Assembly (NCBI GenBank): GCA_016716405.1
Contig: JADJWK010000002.1
Span: 620,001 to 684,000 of the forward strand
Direction: 5' to 3'
Length of the DNA stretch: 64,000 nt
Origin: Candidatus Melainabacteria bacterium
GTDB lineage: Bacteria > Cyanobacteriota > Vampirovibrionia > Obscuribacterales > Obscuribacteraceae
Under the pieces are notes generated by a model. That model saw only the letters and a program-made list of their open reading frames with translations. It was not told where the DNA came from and made no database searches. The position numbers and the translations under genes are program-made. Below are positions 18,483-27,141 of this stretch, piece by piece (the first letter of the stretch is position 1; every line of letters starts with the position of its first letter).

Positions 18483-20038
18483 AGAGCCCCTCCCTGACTG
18501 AGATTGTTATCTCTTATCGCTTCCTGGCTCAGGGTCATGAGCTCCCGGGGCAGAGCGAGACCGGCGTCCCGGATCTTGCGCTCGACCATTGGTCTGATCC
18601 CGCAGGGAGCATGCTGGCCTTTGCCGGTCTCATTGTGCTTGTAGGCGAAGATCTCCTGCATGCTAATGATCCCTTCCTGGACACCGGTGACCTCGGTGAT
18701 GCTGACCACCCGTCTTGTCCCATCGGTGAGCCTCTTGATCTGGACGACCAGGTCGAAAGCAGCCCCGATCTGCTCCCGGATGCTTCTCTGGCTCAATTCC
18801 ACTCCGGAGAGCAGAACCAGGGTCTCCAGACGGCTCAGGGCGTCTCTGGGGGAGTTGGCGTGCAGTGTAGTGAGAGAGCCTTCGTGACCGGTGTTCATTG
18901 CCTGGAGCATATCCAGGGCTTCCGGACCGCGCACCTCTCCGACCACTATTCGGTCCGGGCGCATCCGCAGGGCGTTTTTCACCAGGTCTCGCTGGCTGAC
19001 GGCTCCACGACCTTCAATATTGACCGGTCTCGACTCCAGGCGCACTACATGTCTTTGCTGGAGGCGGAGCTCTGCGGTATCTTCGATGGTGACGATGCGC
19101 TCACGGTCGGATATATAACCCGACAGAACGTTGAGAAGGGTGGTCTTGCCCGCCGATGTACCGCCGGAAATCAAGATATTCAGCCGGGCTTTCACGGAGG
19201 TCTCGAGGAATTCGGCCATGCCTTCACTGAGGGCGTTGCGGCTGAGGAGGTCCTCGACCCTGAAGGGAGTCGGTCGAAACCGTCTGATCGACAGGATGGG
19301 ACCGTCCATGGACAGCGGCGGAATGATCGCGTTGACCCTGGATCCGTCAGGCAGCCTGGCGTCGACGATGGGAGAGGATTCGTCCACGCGCCGCCCCACC
19401 CGCGATACTATCCTGTTGATCACGTGGAGCAGATGATTATCGTCCTTGAATCTGATCTCGGTCTGGACGAGCCTGCCGTCACGATCTACCCAGACGCTGT
19501 GAGCGCCGTTCACCAGGATGTCGTTGATCTGAGCATCGCCGAGAAGCGGCTCCAGGGGTCCGAGACCGAGGGTCTCATAGAGAACGTCCTGGGCCAGGGT
19601 CTCCCGCTCGCTGCGGGAAAGGGGCAGGCGCTCTTCTTCCAGAAGTATATGGACCGTCTCTTCAATCGCTGTTTCCACGGACTCGGAGCCGTCAAGCTGC
19701 ATGAGGACGCCGATATCCATGTCTTCGATCAGTCGCGCATGGATCTTGCTCTTCAGCGCCTGGTAAGAGCTGATCTTGTCGTATTCGGCTGTGGAGAGGC
19801 TGCCCTTTTTGCTCGTGCCGATTGAAAGCGATAGACGAGCCCGGGGCTTCTTGGCGCTCTTGCTTTCTTGAGTCGATTCTGCCGAAAACTCCTTGTCAGG
19901 GCTCTCGGTGGTCAGGGACTGAGGCTCCGCTGCCGGCTCCTGGGCTTGCTCGACGGTTTTGACGGTCTCGACCGAAACAGGCGAGGGGTCGCTCAGATCG
20001 CGATGGCGCTTTTCGAGGATTTGTCTGAGTCTCGACAT
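18479..20038 (-). CDS. cpaF: Tad/Flp pilus assembly ATPase CpaF (TadA)
   Basis: Hexameric secretion ATPase that powers Flp pilus assembly; 519 aa. A disordered N-terminal segment (about 75 residues) precedes the N-terminal domain and the ATPase core: Walker A GGTSAGKTTLLNVL, Asp box, Walker B-like RMRPDRIVVGEVRGPEALDMLQAMNTGHEGSLTTLHANS, and the His box. All expected catalytic motifs are present. It begins one base into the cpaE stop (TAATG type) and overlaps tadB by 4 nt. Confidence 0.95.
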   Translation of the reverse strand: MSRLRQILEKRHRDLSDPSPVSVETVKTVEQAQEPAAEPQSLTTESPDKEFSAESTQESKSAKKPRARLSLSIGTSKKGSLSTAEYDKISSYQALKSKIHARLIEDMDIGVLMQLDGSESVETAIEETVHILLEEERLPLSRSERETLAQDVLYETLGLGPLEPLLGDAQINDILVNGAHSVWVDRDGRLVQTEIRFKDDNHLLHVINRIVSRVGRRVDESSPIVDARLPDGSRVNAIIPPLSMDGPILSIRRFRPTPFRVEDLLSRNALSEGMAEFLETSVKARLNILISGGTSAGKTTLLNVLSGYISDRERIVTIEDTAELRLQQRHVVRLESRPVNIEGRGAVSQRDLVKNALRMRPDRIVVGEVRGPEALDMLQAMNTGHEGSLTTLHANSPRDALSRLETLVLLSGVELSQRSIREQIGAAFDLVVQIKRLTDGTRRVVSITEVTGVQEGIISMQEIFAYKHNETGKGQHAPCGIRPMVERKIRDAGLALPRELMTLSQEAIRDNNLSQGGAL

Positions 20039-20943
20039 TATTCAGCGATCTCCTTGATCAGATCCCGGGCGATCACTCGCACGGCCTTGCTATAACCGTC
20101 TCTGGGCAGGCGTACCAGGGCAGGCTCGCCGGCCAGGCAGGACTCCTCGAGGCTGGCGAAAGCGTTGGGCAGCCGCCAGCGTGCGCCGACGGGCAGAGTA
20201 GATCTGATCTCGGCTTCCAGATGTTTCATGCGTCCGCCGGAGCGATTGACGGCGATCCCGATGCGGTCATGGGTAAGACCGAGATCGAGGAGAGCGGCAA
20301 GCCAGCGCTTGCCGGCGAGAATGCCGGTCAGGGAGGGCTCGAGAACCATGACCAGGAAATGGCATTGATCGATGAGGCTCATGAAAGCACTGTCGAGCTG
20401 CTTGGAGAGGTCGAGCACCACGAAGCCGGCGTGGCTCCGCAGTGCGGGAAGGCATTCGGCCAGTCCCCGCAAGTCCATAGCCAGGCTCTCTTCAAGGTCC
20501 AGGGGCGGCGAGACGAAGTCGAGCTTTCCTTCCGGAATCGCGATGATCTCGCAGCAGGCTTGCAGGATCTTTTCGTCCAGGCGCTCCCGGCGGTCGAGTA
20601 GATCGGCGAGGCTGTTTTTCGGCTGGTTGCCGAGCATGAGGGCGACATCAGGCTGCTGGGCATTGGTGTCGATGAGAGTAGTCTTTCTGGTGGCAGCCAG
20701 GGCGACAGCGAGGTTGATGGCGAGGGTGGTGGCGCCGACGCCTCCCTTGGCGCCCAGGATACCGATTACCGGGGCGGGTTTGCTCCTGCCGGGTGGGCTC
20801 TGCGCAGGGTCGGCATTTTTGACACTGTCTTGCTCAGTCCTGCTGTTGTCCGGCATCAAGACGCCGGCTGCCATGGCCATGGTGCCTTCAGCGCTTATCT
20901 CCGGTCGTTTTCCAAACAGGCTGAACACTTTCAGTCTCCTCAA
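20038..20943 (-). CDS. cpaE: Tad pilus localisation ATPase CpaE/TadZ (MinD/ParA family)
   Basis: 301 aa. After about 50 disordered residues a deviant Walker A (GAKGGVGATTLAINLAVALA) identifies a MinD/ParA-type ATPase. LIDTNAQQPDVALMLG corresponds to the switch region and FVVLDLSKQLDSAFMSLIDQ to Walker B. The receiver-like N-terminal domain of Caulobacter CpaE is missing or minimal. It is thought to position the pilus machine. It overlaps the tadG-like gene by 4 nt and cpaF by 1 nt. Confidence 0.9.
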   Translation of the reverse strand: MRRLKVFSLFGKRPEISAEGTMAMAAGVLMPDNSRTEQDSVKNADPAQSPPGRSKPAPVIGILGAKGGVGATTLAINLAVALAATRKTTLIDTNAQQPDVALMLGNQPKNSLADLLDRRERLDEKILQACCEIIAIPEGKLDFVSPPLDLEESLAMDLRGLAECLPALRSHAGFVVLDLSKQLDSAFMSLIDQCHFLVMVLEPSLTGILAGKRWLAALLDLGLTHDRIGIAVNRSGGRMKHLEAEIRSTLPVGARWRLPNAFASLEESCLAGEPALVRLPRDGYSKAVRVIARDLIKEIAE

Positions 20944-22367
20944 TCAAGCTTGATTTTGCCCAGAGGGCGTGGTGAGATGCTCGGCGCCAGGACAATGCCG
21001 CGCTGGCGAGGGGCGAGAGCCAGGCTGTCGACGGTTATGCCCGGGTCTATCCGCTGAGCGAACAGAGCCGTGTCGGCATTGATGGCCCGGGCCGGACCGG
21101 TATAGAAACTGCCGTCGCCCACGGTGGCGTTGCAAACCGGTGCCGCCTCGCCGATCTCGGCCTCCAGATTGAGCTGGCTCGATGTCACCGAGACGAGCCG
21201 CAGCCTCAGGCGGGCGAAGCCGGCCACCGAGAGGCGCTGGTTGGCCGTTCCGGTGGGCGACTCCAGCACCACCGGCACCACCAGGTACTGGCTGCCGTCC
21301 AGAGCCTGGAGCCTCAGGGGGATCTGACCGTTGTCGACCATATTCTTGAATTCCGCTGCCGACGGATCGAAGGCGGAAAGCATGCTCTCTTTCTCCACGA
21401 CGCCGGGAGCGAGGGCTGAGGACGGAGGGTTGACATTGAAATAGTCCATGAGAGCCATCAGCTCATCGACTGCTGAGCTGCCGCTTGCCTGCCCGTGATA
21501 TTCGCCGGTGCCCGACTGGTTGCGGGCGACATTCACGAAAGCGCATTTCAGGGCGGGGGAGGTGGTTGCGCCGGCGGTGCTGGATACCAGATTTACCGGT
21601 TGCCAGCCGGTGGTGCTCCTGGCTGTCTCGAATCCCCCGATGCCAACGGCCAGTGGAAAAGTCGCGGTTCTCGAGAAAGAGTCGGCAGCTTGAGCGAGAG
21701 AAGAATTGGCGAGACCGGCTCCGATTCTCCGGGCTGGCTGGCTGATCACCTCGACGCTGGCAGAAGGGGTGACTCGACTGAGTCCCGGGGGAACCGGCAG
21801 CCCGGCCCAGGTATTGAATGCGTAGATGGCCGGCAGGAAAAACATGGACAGAGAATCGGCGCCGTCGCGCCTGGCAGTCACTCGCAGGAAGAACTCCCGG
21901 GGATCGTCCGGATTGGGATAGAACAAGTCCGGACTGCCTGTATCGAAGGTTATATCTGTATCGAAGGGACCGCCGGTGGAATCCGGACCGGCAGGAGCCT
22001 GATTCCAGGCCGGACCGGTGCTGCCGCCGAGCTCCTGGAGCCGGTAGATGACGTTGTTTCGGGCCGTGGCATCATAGGCGGTGCCGGTCGTATTGCCGGC
22101 CTGGCACATGGCCGCAAGACCGGCTGATTCCACGGCGGCCCGGAGCTTGTCGCAGGTGTAGACCGTGCGCATCACATCGATGGTGAGAGCCAGGAAAGCC
22201 ATGGACAGGGCGAGGAGAAATGCGATGAGGGGCAGGATCGAGCCCCGCCCGGAGCGAAAGTTTGCTCTTGCACGCTGGCGAGCCGGCATGCGCTCTGGCA
22301 TGCTCGCTCCGCCGTCAGCTCCCCGCCGGAGGCGGCGGCTTCTATTGACTGGTTGCCGGGACCTCAT
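20940..22367 (-). CDS. tadG: TadG-like Flp pilus protein with N-terminal Tad domain
   Basis: 475 aa. Arg-rich N-terminus, then the Tad domain GSILPLIAFLLALSMAFLALTIDVMRTVYTCDKLRAAVESAGLAA, a membrane segment followed by a helix as in TadG/TadE proteins. The long extracytoplasmic C-terminal part is Gly/Thr/Pro rich with no von Willebrand MIDAS motif seen. ATG 22367 has a good Shine-Dalgarno (AAGGAG) and overlaps cpaB by 26 nt; ATG 22301 is an alternative without overlap. Probably a minor pilus or tip component. Confidence 0.8.
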   Translation of the reverse strand: MRSRQPVNRSRRLRRGADGGASMPERMPARQRARANFRSGRGSILPLIAFLLALSMAFLALTIDVMRTVYTCDKLRAAVESAGLAAMCQAGNTTGTAYDATARNNVIYRLQELGGSTGPAWNQAPAGPDSTGGPFDTDITFDTGSPDLFYPNPDDPREFFLRVTARRDGADSLSMFFLPAIYAFNTWAGLPVPPGLSRVTPSASVEVISQPARRIGAGLANSSLAQAADSFSRTATFPLAVGIGGFETARSTTGWQPVNLVSSTAGATTSPALKCAFVNVARNQSGTGEYHGQASGSSAVDELMALMDYFNVNPPSSALAPGVVEKESMLSAFDPSAAEFKNMVDNGQIPLRLQALDGSQYLVVPVVLESPTGTANQRLSVAGFARLRLRLVSVTSSQLNLEAEIGEAAPVCNATVGDGSFYTGPARAINADTALFAQRIDPGITVDSLALAPRQRGIVLAPSISPRPLGKIKLD

Positions 22368-23334
22368 AAAGCTCCTTCTTGCTTCCCGAGAACATCTCGA
22401 CTACCCATTTGACCGAGTCTTTCACCACCGGCGGCAGAGCGCTCTCTATGGGTGGCGGAGCCGGTAGATCCGGCAGGAACCCGGAGGGCTCCGGGGGCGG
22501 TGCCGGGATATTCGAAGAATTATTCGGCAGGGAGCCTGATCCGAACTGGGGGCTCATGGCCTTCTCAGGCAGGAGGTCCATCTCGCTGACTCCGGGAAGC
22601 CTGCTTTCCACCACGCTGAGACGGCTGCGCAGAGCCAGCTTGATATGCCCGGACTCCTCGGCATGAGTGACGAGTTCAGCCTGATCCGGAGTGAGCGCGA
22701 GGGTGATCCGCTTGGACAGATCACCGGCGCGGCTGGCGAGCTGGCTCGATACCATGGCCCTGGTCGATGACATGAGAACCTTGACGTTCTGGCAGATAGT
22801 CTTGGTGTATCGTTTTCCGTCTTTCACGGCGGTTACCAGAACGTCAACCTTGTCTCCGGGAACCAGTTGATGGTCGACCATGGCAGCCTCATTCAGTTTG
22901 ACAGTGACTGCTCTTTCATGGGTCTCGAGCTCATGGGCCATGGTCTTGCCGCTTTCATAGAGCATATCGCTCGCAAGCGGATTGCGTTCCGGAATATAGA
23001 TCTTGCTGATTCTCCCGACCACCAGATTGGTCTTGGCGAACATTCCTTCACCGAGATAATCGTTCGGTATATCCATGTAGCGGACATCACCGAATCCGAC
23101 AGTGGTGCCCGGCAGGATGTCCCGGGCGGCGGCTACCACTCTGGTGCGGTTCATGGCGGCGGGGTCGGGCTTGCTCATGGCCATGCGGGCTATGCCGACG
23201 ACCAGGAGCAGGACCACCAGGCTGCCGAAGATTATGGCGGTCGCATTGCTTTGCTTGCGTGGCTGGCCGGACGTCGCTTTCTGGCGGTCGGTGGTGAACA
23301 GTTGGGGTCTTTCTGGCGTCGTTAGCTGGGCCAT
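22342..23334 (-). CDS. cpaB: Flp pilus assembly protein CpaB (SAF domain)
   Basis: 330 aa. One membrane segment (ATAIIFGSLVVLLLVVGIARMAM) is followed by an SAF domain (VVAAARDILPGTTVGFGDVRYMDIPNDYLGEGMF) and the RcpC/CpaB domain (AVTVKLNEAAMVDHQLVPGDKVDVLVT). The C-terminal 70 residues are Pro-rich (PAPPPEPSGFLPDLPAPPP) and probably span or touch the cell wall. CpaB normally works with the secretin CpaC, which is not in this window. Confidence 0.92.
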   Translation of the reverse strand: MAQLTTPERPQLFTTDRQKATSGQPRKQSNATAIIFGSLVVLLLVVGIARMAMSKPDPAAMNRTRVVAAARDILPGTTVGFGDVRYMDIPNDYLGEGMFAKTNLVVGRISKIYIPERNPLASDMLYESGKTMAHELETHERAVTVKLNEAAMVDHQLVPGDKVDVLVTAVKDGKRYTKTICQNVKVLMSSTRAMVSSQLASRAGDLSKRITLALTPDQAELVTHAEESGHIKLALRSRLSVVESRLPGVSEMDLLPEKAMSPQFGSGSLPNNSSNIPAPPPEPSGFLPDLPAPPPIESALPPVVKDSVKWVVEMFSGSKKELYEVPATSQ

Positions 23335-23352
23335 TTTTCTTTTTCTCGCTTT

Positions 23353-23928
23353 CTACATAATCTCTTTGACGCTGACTGTCAGTTCCGAAATATCGAAATC
23401 GCTGAATCTCACCGGGTCTCCCCCTTCGCCGCTCCAGACATCGATGCTGTTGCCGAATTCGCTCGGGTTATTGCCGAACGGATCTCCGATGAATTTGAAT
23501 GGATAGGAGATGCGCACGGCTATCGCCCCCTGCGGCAGGCTGGCACCGCCTGGCAGGGTGCTGCCCTGCAGGTAGTAGACGTCCACCCTGGAGCCCGGTG
23601 GCAGGTCTCCGGTCTTGCCGCCGGAAAGGAGGTTGGCGGCTCCGAGAATTCCGGCTGCCACGGAGTCGCTGTTGGTAGCCTGACCGGTGCTGGTGTAGCC
23701 GACGCGATTCTCCAGGAAGATCGGGCTGTCGAGCAATTCGGAGGGGATCCTGCTCAGGTCCCTCGCTGCCTCCTGGGTAGCCAGCAAGACCGCCTGCTTG
23801 ACAAAGAAGACCCGGCCGAAATACATGATCGCGACGAGGACCAGGACCACGAATGGAATGGCCAGGGCGAACTCGACGAGGGACTGTCCTCGCCTGCGGT
23901 TGCCAGGCACTCTTTTTCTAGTGGGCAT
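23353..23928 (-). CDS. tadE: TadE-like pseudopilin
   Basis: 191 aa from ATG 23928, chosen because GGAG lies 4-5 nt upstream; in-frame starts at ATG 23946 and TTG 23964 lack a Shine-Dalgarno. Short basic leader, then RRGQSLVEFALAIPFVVLVLVAIMYFGRVF: a type IV prepilin-like cleavage site (G before QSLVE, Glu at +5) and hydrophobic N-terminal helix. The extracytoplasmic part contains VYYLQGSTLPGG and a beta-rich end. Minor pseudopilin of the Tad system. Read between flp and cpaB. Confidence 0.85.
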   Translation of the reverse strand: MPTRKRVPGNRRRGQSLVEFALAIPFVVLVLVAIMYFGRVFFVKQAVLLATQEAARDLSRIPSELLDSPIFLENRVGYTSTGQATNSDSVAAGILGAANLLSGGKTGDLPPGSRVDVYYLQGSTLPGGASLPQGAIAVRISYPFKFIGDPFGNNPSEFGNSIDVWSGEGGDPVRFSDFDISELTVSVKEIM

Positions 23929-24033
23929 GGGTCTCCGGGTGTACATCGCCGTGTCTGTTTTCAAGAAGGATATATATTAGTGCTTTTCCAGAGGTCCTAC
24001 GTTAGCTCTTGTTTAGCAATCTATAGATAGACA

Positions 24034-24066
24034 GCCGGAGAGACTGGCTCGAGCACTCTCTCCGGC
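24034..24066 (-). terminator. Intercistronic hairpin after the flp pilin gene
   Basis: GCCGGAGAGA and its perfect 10-bp complement TCTCTCCGGC flank a 13-nt loop in the 127-bp gap between flp and tadE. There is no T-run, so it is more likely a partial terminator or 3'-end stabiliser giving pilin a higher level than the downstream assembly genes. Confidence 0.55.
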
Positions 24067-24091
24067 GGTTGATTTCCTTAAGTCGGCTTGC

Positions 24092-24313
24092 TTAATCTAG
24101 CACCCACGGGGTGGCGCTGGGATTGATCGTCCGACCCGGAGAGGTGGACTTGGTCCCGCCATAGTTGATGGCGTTCTCGACGTTGAAGATCATGTCTCCG
24201 CAGATATGTCCGAGGGAGCCAAGGGCAACCATGCAGAGAGCAGCAACAGCTCCGATACCGATCGCGTATTCCACCATGGACTGACCACGCTTGTTCCGAT
24301 TTCTCTTCGTCAT
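24092..24313 (-). CDS. flp: Flp-type major pilin
   Basis: 73 aa. Basic leader of 10 residues ending in Gly, then QSMVEYAIGIGAVAALCMVALGSLG: a classic Flp prepilin processing site (G before QSMVEY, Glu +5, Tyr +6) and hydrophobic helix. The mature pilin has about 63 residues and one Cys pair candidate (C38 region and C45 region by eye). The start ATG follows GAGGAG. First gene of the Tad operon, with its own strong promoter and a 5'-UTR hairpin. Confidence 0.93.
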   Translation of the reverse strand: MTKRNRNKRGQSMVEYAIGIGAVAALCMVALGSLGHICGDMIFNVENAINYGGTKSTSPGRTINPSATPWVLD

Positions 24314-24346
24314 TGTTCGACTCCTCTGTAGTAGAGCATCGGTACT

Positions 24347-24389
24347 AGAATGATTCGCAACGAGTTTGCCATTGATTGCGAACCATTCT
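24347..24389 (-). promoter_or_regulatory. 14-bp hairpin in the 5' UTR of flp
   Basis: Minus strand AGAATGGTTCGCAA pairs with TTGCGAATCATTCT (14 bp with a single G-U) across a 15-nt loop. It lies between the predicted transcription start and the Shine-Dalgarno of flp. Such 5' stems often protect an abundant mRNA; an operator is the alternative. Confidence 0.6.
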
Positions 24390-24408
24390 CAGTAACGAGC
24401 ATGGTCAG

Positions 24409-24436
24409 ATTACAATCGTTTGCTCTTGCCTGTCAA
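24409..24436 (-). promoter_or_regulatory. Predicted promoter of the flp/tad operon
   Basis: Minus strand: -35 TTGACA (24436-24431, 6/6), 16-nt spacer, -10 TGTAAT (24414-24409, 5/6). The expected start is about 90 nt before the flp ATG. Confidence 0.7.
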
Positions 24437-24652
24437 CTAACGAGGGCTAATGTAAACCACTATGAATCGAAGCGGAAACCGCCGATCGGCGGTCCTTCAG
24501 GCTGAGCGCCGGGGAATGTCTCGAAGAGATGCCAGTACCGGCGGATGGCCGCTCGCCCACTTGAGATCGGTGGTTTCGCAAGAGTGTCCAGGTCCTGCCC
24601 CGACAGATTTTCCGGTGATTGAATATGTCCGGCTTATGCCCCGGATATCCTG

Positions 24653-25726
24653 CTAACTTTTGCAATAAGGGTCGGCTTGCATCTCTTCTTTGCCCTGGCC
24701 GGCTTTTGCCAGGCTCTGAGAATTGAGCCTGCGCTTCGCTTCTCTGAGCTCGATCTCCGACTCGATAATCACTCGCTCCATATATGAATGATCCACCCGG
24801 CGCCGGGCGTTGATCTCCCTGCGCTTGCGGAGCATGAGAGGAAGCATGAGCAGGGCTCTGAAGGTGCCTTCCAGCCAGGGGATGAGCTTGCCGCCCCGGA
24901 CGATCACCACAGCCAAATAATATGACTGCCAGAAGAGAATGTGAGGGAAGAACTTCACAAGCAAAGGGAAGGGGATATTCTTGACGATGGTGTTGAGGTT
25001 GTTCTGGGCGGAAAGCCTCACGACCAGGGGCGAATAGCCACTGCCGGTAGTGCCGCACCCGAGGTGGTAGATAATCGCTGTCGGAACGTAAAGGCATTTG
25101 TAGCCGGCGCTCTGCGCTCTCAGTGCCATATCCACGTCTTCCAGATAAGCGAAATAATCATCGTCGAAGAGACCGATGTCGTCGAAAAGAGCCCGCCTGT
25201 ACATGGCGGCGCCTCCGCAGGCGCCCAGGATATAGCGGCGAGTCTCGAAGAGTCCCAGATCCTTCTCTCCATGCCCGATGCGACCGGGAAGCCCGCCCCG
25301 GCGGTAGCCGTCCCCGACACCGTCCAGGGTCTCCGGGTCGTCGTAGGCAAGCATTTTGCAGCCCACCGAGCCCAGCTCCGGATTCTCGTCCAGAACCGCG
25401 ACAAGCTCCTCCACCCAGCGCTCGTCCACGATGGTGTCGTTGTTGATCAGGGCGACATATTCTCCCTGGCTGGCCATTATCCCGGCATTGACTGCCGGAC
25501 TGAAGCCGGTGTTGACTGCGAATTCGATTAGCTTGACGGCCGGATACGATTCTTTGAGAAACTCCACGGAGCCGTCCCGGGAGCCGTTGTCTACTATGTA
25601 AGTCTCGATATTGGGGTAGGTCTGCCGGGCTAGGGAGTCCAGGCAGCCTGCCAGAAAGCGCTTGCCGTTCCAGTTGGGAATTACGATTGATACGAGTCTG
25701 GACAATGGCGGAACCGGGGTAGTCAT
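24653..25726 (-). CDS. Family 2 glycosyltransferase (rhamnosyltransferase-like)
   Basis: 357 aa. GT-A fold start VSIVIPNWNGKRFLAGCLDSL, acceptor region and nucleotide-sugar binding VDNGSRDGS, then the metal-binding region NNDTIVDERW. The ED motif region YLEDVDMALRAQSAGYK is the likely catalytic base site. A hydrophobic segment around residues 265-300 (LLVKFFPHILFWQSYYLAVVIV) suggests membrane association. Resembles dTDP-rhamnosyl transferases that build cell-surface polysaccharide. It is divergent from the GT4 gene at 25775 with a 48-bp gap. Confidence 0.88.
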   Translation of the reverse strand: MTTPVPPLSRLVSIVIPNWNGKRFLAGCLDSLARQTYPNIETYIVDNGSRDGSVEFLKESYPAVKLIEFAVNTGFSPAVNAGIMASQGEYVALINNDTIVDERWVEELVAVLDENPELGSVGCKMLAYDDPETLDGVGDGYRRGGLPGRIGHGEKDLGLFETRRYILGACGGAAMYRRALFDDIGLFDDDYFAYLEDVDMALRAQSAGYKCLYVPTAIIYHLGCGTTGSGYSPLVVRLSAQNNLNTIVKNIPFPLLVKFFPHILFWQSYYLAVVIVRGGKLIPWLEGTFRALLMLPLMLRKRREINARRRVDHSYMERVIIESEIELREAKRRLNSQSLAKAGQGKEEMQADPYCKS

Positions 25727-25758
25727 GAATCTGCTTATTGTAAGCTATCGATCGCCCC

Positions 25759-25764
25759 TATAAT
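25759..25764 (+). promoter_or_regulatory. -10 box TATAAT close to a start codon
   Basis: Perfect TATAAT ending 10 nt before ATG 25775, with a weak TTGTAA 15 nt upstream. No Shine-Dalgarno precedes the ATG, so the transcript would have almost no 5' UTR. Confidence 0.5.
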
Positions 25765-25774
25765 TTTCTCGTTT

Positions 25775-27130
25775 ATGAATAGAAAGCAAAATTCCGTAAT
25801 GCTCGTCACCCTGGAGCCTGTCTCCAGGACCATGGCCGGACCGGCTATACGCTGTCTCGAGCTGGGCAAGCAGCTTGCCGGTCACATGCCTGTAACCCTG
25901 GCTACGCCTGTCCCCGTTGCCGAGGACATGGTCCTCCCGTCGCCCTCGCCTTCCCTGACGATCCGCACCGGCCTGAGCCGCACCGACATGTACAGCGAGG
26001 CTATGAAGCACGATGTGCTGGTCATCCAGTCCAACGTGCTGAAGCCTTTTCCCCGGCTCAGCGAGCTGGGCAAATATCTGGCTGTGGATCTCTACGATCC
26101 TTATCTGTTTGCGGTCCTGGTGCAGTACAAGGACGATCCTGCCGCCGCCTCGGCGAGCTACCGGCTCATGCACAAGATCCTCGAGAAGCACATGATCGCC
26201 TGCGATTTCTCCATGTGCGCTTCCGAGATTCAACGCGATTACTGGCTGGGGCGCTTCTGCGCCATCGGACGGCTCAATCCTGCCATGTATGGTTTCGATC
26301 CCTCGCTTCGCAAGCTCATCGATGTGGTGCCATTCGGTCTGGGTGACGGTGAGAGCGAGCCCCGGCGCACCGGCGAGGGAAAGGGGATGAAGGGATGCAT
26401 CGAGGGTATCGCGAAGGACGACAGAGTGCTGATCTGGGGCGGGGGCATCTGGGACTGGTTCGACCCTCTCACCGTCATAGAGGCGGTCGGCAGGGTAAGC
26501 GCGAAGCTGCCTGCGGTGAAGCTTTTCTTCATGGGATGGAAGTCCCCCAATCCGAAAGTCGAGGTCATGGGAATGGCGAAAAAGGCCAGGGCTCTGGCCT
26601 CGGAGCTTGGTATTCTCGACAGGCATGTCTTTTTCGGATCGGACTGGATCCCTTATGAAGACCGGGTCGACTATCTTCTCGATGCCGACATCGCCGTCTC
26701 CGCTCATTTCGATCTTCCCGAGACCCGTTATTCATTTCGAACACGCATTCTCGATTATCTCTGGTGCGGGCTTCCGGTGCTGAGCACCGGCGGTGATCCT
26801 CTCTCCATCGAGATCGAGCAGGAGGGCGCCGGTCGGGCTCTCGATTATGGAGACGTCCGGGGCTGGGCGGATGCCATCGAGAAGCTGCTTACGGATGACG
26901 GCGAGATGAGTCGCTGCCGGGAGGCCTCCCGGGCGCTATCGAGCCGCTATCGCTGGGAGAAGACCAGCAAGGCGCTCCTGGAGTTCTGTCTCGACCCGTA
27001 TCATTTGCCGGATTACGAGCCGGTTACCATGCCCAGCCTCCTGGAGCGCGCCCGGGCTGTCTATTCGAGAGGGGGCAAAGATCTGGTATTGAAGCGCTCT
27101 CGTGAGATACTGACGGATCTGTTTCGCTGA
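25775..27130 (+). CDS. Family 4-like glycosyltransferase
   Basis: 451 aa. The N-terminal domain begins MLVTLEPVSRTMAGPAIRCLELGKQLA. The C-terminal GT-B domain has DDRVLIWGGGIWDWFDPLTVIEAVGRV and the donor-binding region DADIAVSAHFDLPETRYSFRTRILDYLWCGLPVLSTGGDPLSIEIEQEGAG, where E..YSFRTRILDY replaces the more usual EGFGLVLLEAMA. Likely adds a sugar to a surface glycan. No membrane helix. It is 11 bp before the CHAD gene and divergent from a GT2. Confidence 0.85.
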   Translation: MNRKQNSVMLVTLEPVSRTMAGPAIRCLELGKQLAGHMPVTLATPVPVAEDMVLPSPSPSLTIRTGLSRTDMYSEAMKHDVLVIQSNVLKPFPRLSELGKYLAVDLYDPYLFAVLVQYKDDPAAASASYRLMHKILEKHMIACDFSMCASEIQRDYWLGRFCAIGRLNPAMYGFDPSLRKLIDVVPFGLGDGESEPRRTGEGKGMKGCIEGIAKDDRVLIWGGGIWDWFDPLTVIEAVGRVSAKLPAVKLFFMGWKSPNPKVEVMGMAKKARALASELGILDRHVFFGSDWIPYEDRVDYLLDADIAVSAHFDLPETRYSFRTRILDYLWCGLPVLSTGGDPLSIEIEQEGAGRALDYGDVRGWADAIEKLLTDDGEMSRCREASRALSSRYRWEKTSKALLEFCLDPYHLPDYEPVTMPSLLERARAVYSRGGKDLVLKRSREILTDLFR

Positions 27131-27141
27131 GGCTCGGGACT

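Larger units (their letters stand above)
24314..24652. other. 339-bp intergenic region between flp and the GT2 gene
   Basis: Both flanking genes are on the minus strand. It holds the flp promoter and 5'-UTR hairpin (listed separately) and a 16-nt perfect palindrome ACCGCCGATCGGCGGT at 24478-24493, which may end GT2 transcription. A 64-codon plus-strand frame at 24462-24656 looks non-biological in composition and was not called. Confidence 0.5.

Noticed and set aside
24462..24656. 64-codon plus-strand ORF in the flp-GT2 gap
   Set aside because: Composition is Arg/Ser-rich like a random GC-rich frame; no Shine-Dalgarno, no family.
25745..26707. 320-codon minus-strand frame opposite the GT4 gene
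   Set aside because: Shadow of the glycosyltransferase; no start signal and no recognisable domains.
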